Shown here: positions 42,885 through 54,248 of the stretch, in pieces
How positions within the stretch are numbered: position 1 is the stretch's first letter
Layout: each line of letters opens with the position of its first letter
From: Desmodesmus armatus
Lineage: Eukaryota; Chlorophyta; Chlorophyceae; Sphaeropleales; Scenedesmaceae
NCBI GenBank assembly: GCA_007449985.2
Contig: VIIQ02000022.1
Span: 62,001 to 126,000, forward strand
Length of the DNA: 64,000 bases
Direction: 5' to 3'
The notes under the pieces: model-generated
The model's input: the letters and a program-made list of their open reading frames with translations, nothing else
Database searches by the model: none
What the model was told of the DNA's origin: nothing
Made by a program: the position numbers and the translations under genes

Positions 42885-44282
42885 CTATTTCTGAGCCCGC
42901 GCTGCTGCTGCTGGTGCTGCTGCTGGTGCTGCTGGCACAGCCCTGCCCCCCACACCGGCTGCTGCAGCAGCAGCAGGACAGCCAGCCCCCTGCTCTGCCA
43001 GGCCTGCAGGGTCACATGACGGCTGTTGCCTGCTGCTGCTGCAGCTGCAGCTGCTGCTGCTGCTGCTGGAAAGCCCTGCACCACAACAGCCACAGGCCCC
43101 AGAGACACAGGCGGCACAACACGCTGCAGCAGCAGCAGCACCTGTGCTGGCAGCAAGGCTGGACGGTAGGCCGGGGGCAACGCTGCACACACTGCAAGCC
43201 GTACTGCTGCTGCCAGCACTACCACTGCCTGAGGGCTGCTGTGCTGGCAACCCGCAGGTGAAGCAGGCTGTACAGCTGCTGGAGGCCCTACTGTTGCAAA
43301 GTGTGACACTATCGCAGGCAGCACTGCTGGATTCAGCAGCCGGCTGGGCTGTACATGTCCCGCCCCCAGGTGTGGCACACCCACCCTGCAGTACGGCATG
43401 CAGGCTGCAGGCCTGGACCTGTGTGGTGCCGGTAGGCTGCAGGCGCTGGTAGTGTGACAGGGCCGCGTTGGCATCTTGTTGGGCCTCCAGCTCCAGCCAG
43501 AGGCGCTGCATGAGCTCATAGGCACCAAAGGAGATGACAGCGGATGGCACCAGGCGCAGCGTGGCGGCACCAAAGCCCCTGCAGCAGAACATAACAGTAC
43601 AGTATACTGCAACCAGAACAATCTATGAAAGTGACGCATTAGTCACATGTTGGCACCAATCGAGACGAAGGGTGGTGCAGCGTGGCGGCAAACAAGCCCC
43701 TGCATGCCATGGAGAGCCACCAAGTGTTACTGACACAAAAGGACACCCGCTGCGTTTTTCAACAACCTGCAAGTGCTCTATGTGTAAGTCCACGCCCAAC
43801 CACCCACCCCACACACTCCTTGCATGGTCCATGCGCAGACGCTAGAGCCCCTGCTAATCTCACCCCTGCAGGTGGGCGGGGTCGCACCAGCAGAGACCTG
43901 CACAAGTACTTGCCAGTCAACCTCCTGAGAATGTGCACGGCTGGTTGAGCAAAAGGCGGAGCTGAGGTCTGGGCTGTAGCACCCTCACAAGTGGGCAAAA
44001 CCCAAACTCCCACCTACCTGTAGAGTCCAGCCCACCCGCCCCCCTGCAGCACACTCGCCAGCACAGCCAGCACACCCTGTTCGCAGCAGCAGTAGCACCA
44101 GGGACGCGGCCGCTGCCGCCGCCGGCCCCAAGCCAGCGCCCGCGCCCGCTGCTGCTGCTGTGTGCGCCCCTGCCATCTGCATCCGGCGCGACACCGTCTC
44201 CAAGGGAAAGCCACAAGCTGTCCGCTCCAGGCAGCGACAACACCACATGCCAGGCTGTGCAGCACACTCGGCTTGGATTGGG

Positions 44283-44315
<33 letters not shown>

Positions 44316-47300
44316 GCAAGCTGCGCTTCAGTGTGTCGTGCAGCCTGCAATGCATACACGTCGGCATCCATCGAAGACTCATAAAAGTAACAGCATTGAT
44401 GTTTGTTGGTTTGACAACATTCATGTGACTCGTCACAAGGAGCCCTTGAGAGGTCAAATTACTTGCCGCAAGCGTGCCGACCCAAGCCATGTCCCCTTGG
44501 TGACTCACGGCGCCACCAACTTCGCAGGTCAGCCAAGCCATCATTTGCACACATGCTGAGTAGAGTACATACACACAGAGACAGCTACTGTGCTCTTGTT
44601 GTTGGTGGTGAAGATACCATCAGCCGCCCCCCTTTCCATCCACATGCCCTTGGTAGATGCAGCTGTCAACATGCTAACTAGTGTGGTGTGTGCGGACCCT
44701 CAACCCTATCCAAGCCCCTAACAGGCCGTGACTTTGATTCGACTTTGATTTGACTTTGACTTTGATCCAGCACCCTTTGACTGATGTGGTCAACATTCCC
44801 ACCAACCCACAGTGCAGCAATGAGTCACGACAAGGCTGCAAACAAATGCCATGACATGGCACACGGCATTTGATTCAGGTACCTCCTGTCCCACAGCACT
44901 AGTACTGCGTGTCCCAAAGCAACATGACCGTACCTTCACGAGCTGTGCATGACCTGCTACAGCAAGCCAGCTGCAGGGGGGGGAGAATGCAGCTCTGACA
45001 TATCATCACGCACCCATATGCAATAGTATTCAATACTATCTAGTAGATAGCAGGGCAACATGTCGGGGACTCCTCCAAGTAAGTCTGAGCGTAGTGGCAT
45101 GTGACGATGTGAGGACAGCACAGCACAGCAAGCCTTTCGTTGACAAACATGGACCGCCGACGTACCCGTAAGTGATTGCTGCCTCCGGTGCAATGGCGGC
45201 TACGCTGGCTGCCAGGCCTCTGTAGAATGCTGCTGGGCCCTCAGCAGCCATCATGGTGGCCATGCAGTGGCGAATGCCCCGGTAGGCACCAGCCTGCAGG
45301 GTCATCCTACTGCGCACAACCTGCAGGGACAACAGGACATGAAGCATGACGGTGTAGTGTGGTGCATTGCTGTGTGCCGTGGTGCGTTACGGTACTGCAC
45401 AGCATGGTACCGCATTTGTGCCATAATTCGGTATGTAGTGCAGTGCATTGAAGCGCATTGCCAGACAGGAAACGGCAGCACTGTGCAGTAGCATCGCACC
45501 TCCAAGGGGTACAGCAGCACCCAGCTCAAGGTCCCAGCCAGACCAGCAGCAGCAAAGGTAGCCTGGTAGCTGTCAGCACCAAACACACCCTTCAGTCTGC
45601 GAGTGGCACCGCAAGTGGTGTGAGAGTGAGCAGGGAAGGGTTGGGGAGATGTACTGGATACTTGACAAGTCAACAAATGAGTGACCCAGCAAACAGCATC
45701 AGTCAGGGAGCAAGAAGAGTGCACCCATGCAGAACAGGCACAGGAGGCAGCACCCAGCACCAAGTCCTGGAGTAGTTGCAGCACTTATTTATGCAACAAG
45801 CGAGCCGTGGTTGTAGAACACCTCAAACAAAAGCACATGCAGTTGCTGTGCTCGTAAGTACATGTGAAGCCCTCTATTGGAGGAGGCGTAGCAAACTCAC
45901 TGGTGCAGCACTCAGTGCATGTGTGTATGCCAGGCCAAGGACACTCACAGGTCAAATGCGAAGAAGTCCACTGCCTTGGCAGGTGCACTGCGCATTACCT
46001 GCAGCACATATGACAACGATAATAACACCATGTTCATTATGATGATGTTGATTTTGTAACAGTCGCCTTGTCACACATGATGCTTGCTTGATGGAGGCCG
46101 GCCGTGGCAATGCAGCTGACAGAAAGTGACATTGAGGAAGGCACCTCTGTGTGCACCTGCAACTGTGCAGCATCCCAGCATGTGTACACTTCTTGAGTGA
46201 CATCGTGCACCTGTTACATTCTGCGCTGTGCTGTGCTAAGAAGGTGCCGGGAATGTGCTAGTGCAGCGCTGTGGCTATGCGTTCAGGCAGGGGCCAGGGA
46301 GGGGTGACCTTACACCATGAGTGCCGGCATGCGGCGGTTATGCCCTTCCCCCTGCCCGGCAGCTCATTCACCCACACAATACAATGCAACACATGCAGCA
46401 GCCTCGTCAGCTTACTCACGTTGACTGCGTTGCCCTTCCAGAGTCCCTTGACCCCCCCAGCCGCCAGCAGTGAGTGAGCAGCAGACCACAGGGTGGTGCC
46501 AGCAGGGAAGGTGCCTGGGCAACAGGAGAGGGGGGGGGACACAGCAGCAGCAGCAGTGGGTGACCATGCACAAGTGGGCCCCCCCCACCCCAATCTGTCA
46601 GTTTGATTCGCAAGACACGACCATTCCCATGGGGGTTGCCTGGGTTGCTGGAAACATGGCAATCGTGTAAACAACGACACTGTGTGTCCGTTGCACCCTG
46701 CGTCCGATGCACACCTGCCATAGCAGCAAGCCTGAGGGTCTCCAGAGGTGCCGTGGCAGTGCGGCTAGCAGCACCAGCAACAGCACCAGCAAGCAGGTGA
46801 CCTGCAGGGATAGCAAGGTCGGCACAGTAGGACACAGACCTGGACCGGAGGGAGATGACAGGGGATCCACCGACATCAGATAAGTATCAGGTGAAACAAT
46901 TTGGTTATGATCAACACGTTTACCACTATGTGCGTGTCGGAACGCACTTTTCAAACCTGTCATCATGACATGCACTTGATGGTTGTAACTCATGTGTTTA
47001 ACAGCACGGCACGTCACAGGACGGCACAACAACGAAGTCATCAGCAGCATGCAGACCCCGTTCAGTGTTAAGGTCCCAGCCAGGTTTCCCATGTGCTGTA
47101 CACCCACAGAGCTGAGGTACCGTCACCTGCCTTGCTGCCTCACCCCCCCCCCCCAAACACGCACGCACAAAAAACATGCACAAGCACGAGCACGCACGCA
47201 CGCACGCACGCACACACGCACACACAGTCTCAGGTGAAACTTTTCCATTGATAAACATGTTCACCCTATCTGCGTATTGGGACGCACTTTTTGAGACTGG

Positions 47301-49412
47301 CCTGTCAACACTACAACTTGTCATCATGACATGTACCTGATGGATGCAACTCACGTGGTAAACACACGCACACAACTTCGGAATGTCACGTCTCTAGATG
47401 GTTGATGCATTGGCTGGATGCACTCCCTGTGTCTACACACATACCCCACCCCCCACAACCCTGCTTACTTACCCCACAGCGCCCCTCTCACCTCCGCCTT
47501 CTGCCAAACCTGTAAAGATCCTGCCCCCGGGGGCCCCTACCCACTCCTTCCCCTCTCCCTCCCCGTTTTCTCCATCCCTTACCATGCCTTCCCCCAGCCC
47601 CGCCCCCCTGCCCCCCCCTCCTTTTCTTTCAAAACGCCGTTATCCCTCTCCCCCCCCCTCCCCCCTCCCCCTCCCCCCTCACCCCAGGGTGCTCCTCGTG
47701 TCTGCTGTGCGTGCTGTGTGTCCTGCAGGCTGAAGTGGCAGCCCATGTCAGCACAGCTGAGGGCGGCGGGCCCACTCAGCCAGTACTCAACAAGCTGGCC
47801 GCGCTCAGGGAGAAGCATGAAGAAGGAACGGAACTCAGCGAACGTCAGGCGCCTGTGCGAGGAGCAGAAGGAGGGGGGGGGCAAGGGGGAAGGGATAAGG
47901 GGGGGAGGCGGGGGGCGTGTAATTTGATTTGGATACTTGCAAGCAAATCTACTGGGTGCGTGTGAATGGAGACGGAGAGTCCACTCAGCCAGTACTCCAG
48001 CATCTGGCCTTGACCACTATGCAACACAAACAACGAATGAACGCCACAGAAGGTCAGGCACCTGAAGGGGAAGGGTGGGTGAGTCGTGAGCGAGGAAAGG
48101 GAATTGATGCAGTGTCTGTAGGATGTTTTGTGAGATAAACAACAATGTTCCATACAGGTGCAAGAAATATATGGTGTACTCGTATTCGTACAGGTGCAAG
48201 CAATCTATGACTTTCTTGTCAATGATACAGAGCTGACGGAGCGTCTTGCTGAACGTTAGTTTGCCTTCATGAATGATAGCATGACTGATGCAAATACCAA
48301 AGTGAGTGAGTGAGTGAGCGAGCGAGCGAGCGAGTGAGTGGGTGGGTGGGTGAGTGAGTGAGTGAGTGAGTGAGTGAGTGAGTGAGTGAGTGAGTGAGTG
48401 AGTGAGTGTGTGTGCATCAGCTGCAATATGCGTAGTCTGTGTAGTGTATGTGTAGTCTCATTCACTGAATGAGCAAGTGTCGCGACACCCACTTGCGCTC
48501 CACCCTTGGCCCACACCCCACCCTCTCAACCCTACATCCAAAACCCAAGCCTTGAGCCAGGCCCCCCACCTGCGCTCCACAATGTTGAGTCTGTGCATCA
48601 GCTGCGCCACCACCTCCCCCGCGCGGCGTATGACACAGCCTGAGGGGCAGCAGATGGACACACGAGACAGGCTGCAGCACAGGTCCACAGGAGAGATGAT
48701 ACCGTCACCATCTGAAGGCAGCAGCAGCAGCAGCAGCAGTGGCGGCGCCGGTGATAGCGACAGGGCAGTTAGCAGTAGCAGCAGCACTTGCACATGACAG
48801 TGCACTGCAGCTGTTTTTGTGACATGGCAGTCAAAAGAGCCAGTGCACGGGGGGTGCCTGTACGTGCACTGATGGGATGGAGCTGTGGTAGTGGCCTGAA
48901 ACCCAAACCAAGCCCTCCTGCCCTAAACACTGCGACATGAGCGCTACGCCCTCACCCATGTCGAGTGCATTGAATGCCTGCCGCAGCCCTGCCTCCCTTG
49001 AGGCCACAAAGGCATGGAAGGCAGCAAAACTGACCTGCAGGCATGACAAGCATGAAAAAACATGAGAGCCATGAAAGGCAGGTGAGGCGTGCAAGGCATG
49101 AAAGGTTTGAAAGGCATGATAGGCAAAAACAGGTAGAGAGGCAGCTTTGTACCGGGGGGGGGGGCATGGTGTTAGATGCTTGTGTATGTGTGGCTCTTGC
49201 GAGCTGGCAGCAGCGATGGTAAATGACCCACCAGGAGTAAGCCTCTCCTTGGAATTGCCGCAGTGTCCAATGGGAGCATGTGCATGCGTGTAAGTCTGGG
49301 AAGAGGTGGGGGGCACAGCAGATAGCAAACATTGTCGAAGCTGGCCGCCAGTTCTGCTCACCTCCCTTTCTTCATCTCTTTCATGCACTGCACCTGGCAG
49401 CTGCTGACGGCC

Positions 49413-49463
<51 letters not shown>

Positions 49464-50228
49464 TGTCAGCACGGCCTGCAGGAAGGGTCTCACGTAGGCC
49501 TGGGGCAGCCCCCGGGATGCTGCATACGCTGACAGGTCACCCTCAGTGATGTGGCCCTGCGAGCAGCAGCAGTGTGTAGCAGGGTGAAGGTTGTTTTGAT
49601 GTTGGCCGTCACCTTCCAACAGGTCACCATTGGGGATGTGGCACGTGGGGGGGGGGGGGGTCATGGTGGTTGTGGATGGTGATGCATATGGTTACTGGCA
49701 GTGTAAATCTTCGTTGCAGCGTGCCAACATCCGCGAATAGTTGCATGCCTGAGTCAAGGCCTGGCAGCTGTTGCTGTGGGTGAGCGTGATGATGGTGATG
49801 ACTCAGCCTGTGTTGGTCTGATGACAACAGTGGCATATGACCTGGGAGCAGTGTGTTGTAGGGGGGGGGGGACAACAGCCGGTCGTCAGTGTTGCTGTTG
49901 TGGTGACATTCTGTTGCTATTACCCTGGCGTCAGCCTTTGATGCACCGCGCTGCAAGCACTGTATGGCTTGTCTTTGTGTACACACCTTTGTATACGTTG
50001 CTATTGTGGTGGCGATCATTGCCACCACCGGGTAGTGGTGCTGCTGCTGTACCCCGTACGATACTCGCTGTTGTACTGTGCACACACCTTTCCGTCGGCA
50101 TCAATCCTGTTGAAGGTGTGCCGGATGCTACCCTCATGCCTAACTTCAAACGACCTGGAGCAGTCAGACAAGTATATCAACACTGACCTGAAAGTGGGAG
50201 GGGGTGATGCTGGAAACCTTGAATACAT
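42885..50228 (-). CDS. EF-hand mitochondrial carrier, ATP-Mg/Pi (SCaMC) type
   Basis: Mitochondrial inner-membrane carrier with Ca2+-sensing N-terminal EF-hands; the family exchanges ATP-Mg for phosphate. Exons: 50088-50228, 49362-49556, 48956-49034, 48570-48711, 47683-47852, 46715-46801, 46420-46514, 45949-45998, 45500-45596, 45166-45320, 44018-44344, 42885-43578, about 743 residues. Visible EF loops are DADGKGHITEGD and DMDGDGIISPVD; LTFAEFRSFFMLLPERGQLVEYW is the fourth-hand/linker region. Carrier repeats: GHLLAGAVAGAASRTATAPLETLR, then LAGTLSWVLLYPLE/VVRSRM, then FPLETVSRRMQ. WKGNAVN and FYRGLAASVAAIAPEAAITYG are family motifs. A poly-Gln run interrupts the EF region and exon 12 adds about 200 residues rich in Cys, Ala, Ser and Gln, not found in ordinary carriers. 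Exon 11 changes frame twice (near 44204-44206 and again before 44080). Start ATG 50228 is the best available. Confidence 0.88.
46845..47003 (+). repeat. Dispersed repeat family B, copy B2 (carrier intron)
   Basis: Runs from GACCGGAGGGAGATG through CACCGACATCAGATAAGTATC and ATGTGCGTGTCGGAACGCAC to GGTTGTAACTCATGTGTTTA, closely matching copy B1 over about 155 bp, same orientation. Confidence 0.9.
47226..47365 (+). repeat. Dispersed repeat family B, copy B3 (carrier intron)
   Basis: More diverged copy 220 bp downstream of B2, same orientation: TCAGGTGAAAC, TGATAAACATGTTCACC, GGGACGCACTTTTTGAG, GTCATCATGACATGTACCTG, ATGCAACTCACGTGG. Preceded by poly-C and a (CGCA)n tract. Confidence 0.8.
47970..48075 (-). 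other. Diverged copy of carrier exon 5
   Basis: On the minus strand it reads RCLTFCGVHSLF then GQGQMLEYWLSG, against RRLTFAEFRSFF and RGQLVEYWLSG in exon 5 (47683-47852). The copy lies about 120 bp upstream in transcription order and keeps an AG before the similar start. Either a decayed duplicate or an alternative exon. Confidence 0.8.
48300..48409 (+). repeat. (GAGT)n tetranucleotide microsatellite
   Basis: About 110 bp of GAGT with a GAGC and GGGT block, in the carrier intron 47853-48569. Confidence 0.95.
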
Positions 50229-50734
50229 CCAGGTTCATGTTACAAGCAACCAATTTCACGCAGCAGTCTACGTGGGTGATGCATTCTTGCTAGCACATGC
50301 ATCCAGCAGGCTGTCACAGCTTTGCTATTGCCCACCTGCCGTTGAGAAAAGCCAACGGACTAGTTTCCCTTGCGCCGAGGCTGCCTTGCTGCTTTCTTCG
50401 CGCCGTGGCTATACTGTCGACACACCAGCATGGCTGCGATGTAGTTGCTGCTGCTGCAAGGTCAAACACCAACCCGCTGCTTGGGCTGCCAGCAGCAGCA
50501 GTGCTCGAGAGCTGCGGTTTGCATTGTCCCCGGCGAGTGATGAACATGCATACACACTGCAAATAAAATCAACCGCATGACGTATAAGCTGGGAAGGAGG
50601 CTCGGTTGCCGTAAACGGACTGCCGGAAGACTTGATCCAAGAACCGCGATATGATCTGACGAAACACCTGTCTGCAGCTACATCGGAACCCCTAACTGGA
50701 CCTTGCTGCGTAGCGTACGCATGATATTGAACAG
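50229..50734. promoter_or_regulatory. Region between divergent carrier and DUF2358 genes
   Basis: About 500 bp that should contain both promoters. The exact 5' end of the DUF2358 gene is not known, so part may be coding. No clear TATA box or other motif. Confidence 0.4.
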
Positions 50735-53164
50735 ATGCTACCTTGCTTGCAGGCGTGCTGCGAACTGCCACCATCCCCAGCTTTTGCCAACACACCCCGC
50801 TTCCTGCTGCACCAGGCTTTGCTGGGCAGTGCTCCCTCCGCCTGCTTTGATTGCAGCCGCCTCAACCACCATGCACATACAGCGGTCATAGCCGCGTGTT
50901 CAGCCCTTTATGCCGTCAGACAGCTGCAGCCATCTCAGCGTTCCCGCTCCAAAGCAGCAGTGGAAGTGCTGCACGTGGTGGTACCGATGACAGCCGGGTT
51001 GGGAAAGAAACACTGGAGTTTGCAATCAATCTCTCAGGTGAACTTGGTGGGGTTGGGGTGATGTGTGTATGTGTGAGGGGGGGGGGCGGTGCCAGACTGC
51101 ACTGGCCATGGCACACATATGCTTCCATCATGATATGACTGGCAGCACCTCCGTGCACCGCGGTACCAGCTGTGCCACAGGCTGAGGCTGTTTCTGGGGG
51201 GAGTAAGCTCTGGGCCCCTTCCTCTGTACGATGTATAGCCAATGCCCACAGAAGCGGCACAGCTGCACCGGCAACCTGTAGACAGCTGCAGGCATTGTTC
51301 AGCGCATGTTGGTCCAGCGCCGTGGAGTTGACAATCCAGTGCCATGTATAGGCCCTGGCGCAGTGCTTTGTCTTGCTGCTTTTTAGTCAATAACATCGAA
51401 CAAACAGCCAAGGGGGTACCAGCAGGCTGGGTGACTGCACATGTGTAAGACACTAAGCTTGATGGCAACCGATACAATCCTCCTGTCTGTGTCAGCAGAG
51501 GGGATCCGTTCCTAGATTCACTGGACCAGATCCACAAGGACACTTCAATCAACAAGGAAGACACAGAACTCTAGTGCGTGTCCCTGCAGCAGCAGGTGCT
51601 TGTGCATGCCGTGTTGCACCCTGCCCCACCCCAACCCCATCCCACCCCACCATGCTGACTGCTGTGCTGCCCTGCCCTGCAGAGGCTGTTGCGGTGTTGA
51701 GTCAAGACCTGCCCTGCACCTTTAGGAGGGACCCACGCACCCACATCTTTAGTGATGACATCACACTCAGGTGGGCATGAAGATTTTGTGATATTCTCAA
51801 AATCCCTCAGGACATGCCGGTACCAGCTACACCACACTCAGGTAGGCCGTGCTGCTGCTTGCTGATGTTGCTTGCATTCGGGCCCACAAGAGGGGCCGGT
51901 AACGCTGCTGACTGGTTGGCTACACTCGAGTGTAGACAGCTTGCTGCGTCTGGCGTCTGTCGTCCGCCCGTCGATGCCTGTAACGTCACATGGCCCCTGC
52001 CCCACACAACTGCTGCTGCTGCTGCTTGTTCACTGCTGCTTGTTCACTGCTGCTGTTGGCGATACATCTGTTGATGCATGCAGGACTCCCTTGCTGTGCT
52101 ACTCCAGGGCCTGTGGCAGTACCGCTGCATGCACCGGGCTGCACGCTGGCTAGGAACCTCTTGTATGCTGACCTACAGCTCACACCCTCACGCATCTGGC
52201 AGCCAGCAGGCAACAGGCGGCAACTCAGGTGCGCAATATCAGGCCGCAACCCTAACCCTTTATCCCAATTTCAACCTAGACCGTCTGCAACCCTCATGTG
52301 GCAGCCACAGTGAATCAGCTTCTACTAGCAGTCCAATGATGGAGAGCTGCTGCTCTTGGTGTCAACGCACACTGCACATGATGACTCAGGGGTGGACCTG
52401 AGTGTCGCGGTGTTCATCTCATGGGGCATGGAACTTCTCATGGGGCATGGAACATGTTCCCATGCCTCATGCACCTGCCCGTGCAGCATTCGACCATCGT
52501 CACACCCTCACACCGACAACCCATCCCCATTATGTGTCCCTCTCCCTCCGGTGGGGGTGGCAGCGTGGGGGGGGGGGGGTGCAGGGGACCCCCTAGGCCC
52601 GCAGAGCACGAGATCCACAGTGCATGTACCCCCCTCCCAGTTTTGCCTGCCTAACCAGCCTCTTTGAATGCACCCTGTGTGTGGCGTGTTCTGCATGCAT
52701 GTAGGGTGTGCTGCTGTTTGAGTGGCCGTCCACGCCTGTCGCTGTCATCGGTGTGTGAATCCACTGACGTCATCAGCACCTACACCTTTGACTCCCGGGG
52801 CAGGATTTGTGAACACCAGCTCGACCAATTCATACCACCAGAGTCCATGTTGGTGAGCAAGGGACACTTGTGATATGGGGGCCAAGGCTGGGTGCTGTCT
52901 TGGGGGGTGGGGTGCGGTACGTTGCAGGGCGATGTCCCGGGTTGGTGTTTGTACAGGTCATGGTGAAGTGTACGTTGCAGGTCCACCCTTCACTTTAGGT
53001 TCCATGCGTGCGTGACATGCAGTTGTGCAGGGTGTTCTGAAGAAGCTTGTTGTCCTACACTTTGCATGTGCCCCCTCCCCCCCTTCCATGTCCTGCAGGT
53101 GCGCTTCCTGGAGTGGATGGTGGCCCGGCTGCAGCCAGGTATGGTGGCACAGTGCCGCAACTGA
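50735..53164 (+). CDS. DUF2358 (NTF2-like) protein, probably plastid
   Basis: Member of the DUF2358 family of plants, algae and cyanobacteria; biochemical role unknown to me. Well-supported exons: one ending 51037 (RVGKETLEFAINLS), 51499-51573 (GDPFLDSLDQIHKD), 51683-51770 (AVLSQDLPCTFRRDP / IFSDDITLR), 52084-52228 (QGLWQYRCMHRAARWL, then RNLLYADLQLTPSRIWQP), 52705-52852 (STYTFDSRGRICEHQLDQF), 53099-53164 (VRFLEWMVARLQPGMVAQCRN, stop TGA). The order matches the family: LxxDLPxxFxRD, then FxGLxxY, RIWQP and YxFDxxGxIxEHxxD. The first exon, 50735-51037, is open in more than one frame, so start and transit peptide are not fixed. The phase fails at 51573/51683, at 51770/52084 and inside the 52084 exon, so either the assembly has indels or the gene is damaged. 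Confidence 0.72.
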
Positions 53165-53224
53165 CTGACACATTCACAGACGGACCAGGGCTGATGACAA
53201 GCGGCTGTACAGCTGGTCCATCAG

Positions 53225-53392
53225 CAGTACAGGCCGGGGCTGTAGCTGCAGCAGCCTTGACAGTACAGGTTGGGGGTCTGCTGGCATGACAAGCTGGGGC
53301 TGTAGATGCAGCAGCCCTGGCAGTACACGTTGTAGCTGTAGCTGGTCGACTGGCGGTTCAGGCTGGGGCTGTAATTATTGCAGCCCTGTTAT
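53225..53392 (+). repeat. Tandem repeat of three units of about 60-70 bp
   Basis: The core GGGGCTGTAGCTGCAGCAGCC occurs with variations three times (about 53235, 53294 and 53365), each followed by a TGGCAGTAC-like stretch in the first two. TGTAA at 53370-53374 in the last unit could be the DUF2358 gene's poly(A) signal. Confidence 0.85.
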
Positions 53393-54113
53393 TTATGCGA
53401 GCTCGTGCCGCGAATCGGGGTCCAGCACAGCCCAAGCAGCCAGCTGGTGACTCAGATGCTTGCATGTTGCCTCTTGTCACTCATGTCAAAGTATGTGCCT
53501 GGTCGGCAACTAGCTGGCTGTGTGAGGTCGTGGGTAACAACCATGCTTTGCATGCCATGCCGTTTGAGTGTTTTAAACACATGACTTACAACCTGTGTGT
53601 AGGACTCGGTAAACCGTGGTATCATGTAACCGTTACTGAGCTGTGGCCCTACATGATAGTGGCCCTTGGACAAGCACTGGTTTCCTACTTGTGCCTGGTA
53701 GTGGTCTTTGGCATTTGTATAACGTGTTGCTTGACGCCCATTGAAGCTGCTTGCGACATGCGACTTGATGATGTGTGGGTGAGACCAGCAGAACTTCATG
53801 GTTACTGTGCACAGCCGCAGAATGGCTTATGTAAGTGATGGACACATCTGACACTGCGCTGCTGTCACCAATATGTGGGATGTGTGCTTCCACATGGGCT
53901 GTCAAGGCGCATTTGTCCTGTGGCTCAAGGCACATCCCGTCACAGCAGATGCAAGTACCAAGTAAACTGCCTAGCATATCTCAACACCAGTGATGATGCC
54001 ACTGGTCAACACACACCCAGATGACTCAGTCCCCCCCCCCCCCCCCCCGGGGCCATAACCCCTGCCGCAGGGGTGACCTGGTATCGCGACCAACTGCACG
54101 ACCAACTGCACAA

Positions 54114-54118
54114 TTACA
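54114..54118 (-). promoter_or_regulatory. Poly(A) signal TGTAA for the R3H gene
   Basis: Minus-strand TGTAA about 135 nt after the stop codon at 54249; good spacing. Confidence 0.5.
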
Positions 54119-54248
54119 AAAAGCAATGCTGCAAGCACCAGACACTAGGACAAACGAATAAGCAGAAAGTCAAAACCGCCGGTACATTCCTCCTTCCTGC
54201 CCTCCGCCAGATCCTTCCTCGACCACTGCTTGAGCGCTGCCGCGTCAT

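Larger units (their letters stand above)
53165..54248. other. Intergenic region between convergent DUF2358 and R3H genes
   Basis: Two 3' flanks. Contains a short tandem repeat (53225-53392), a poly-C run near 54031-54048 and candidate poly(A) signals for both genes. A 147-codon plus-strand frame (53395-53838) has no recognisable domain. Confidence 0.6.

Noticed and set aside
48831..49664. 277-codon minus-strand frame as a single exon of the carrier
   Set aside because: It reads through the intron 49035-49361. Family similarity is confined to the two ends, and phase-0 splice sites sit exactly at their borders.
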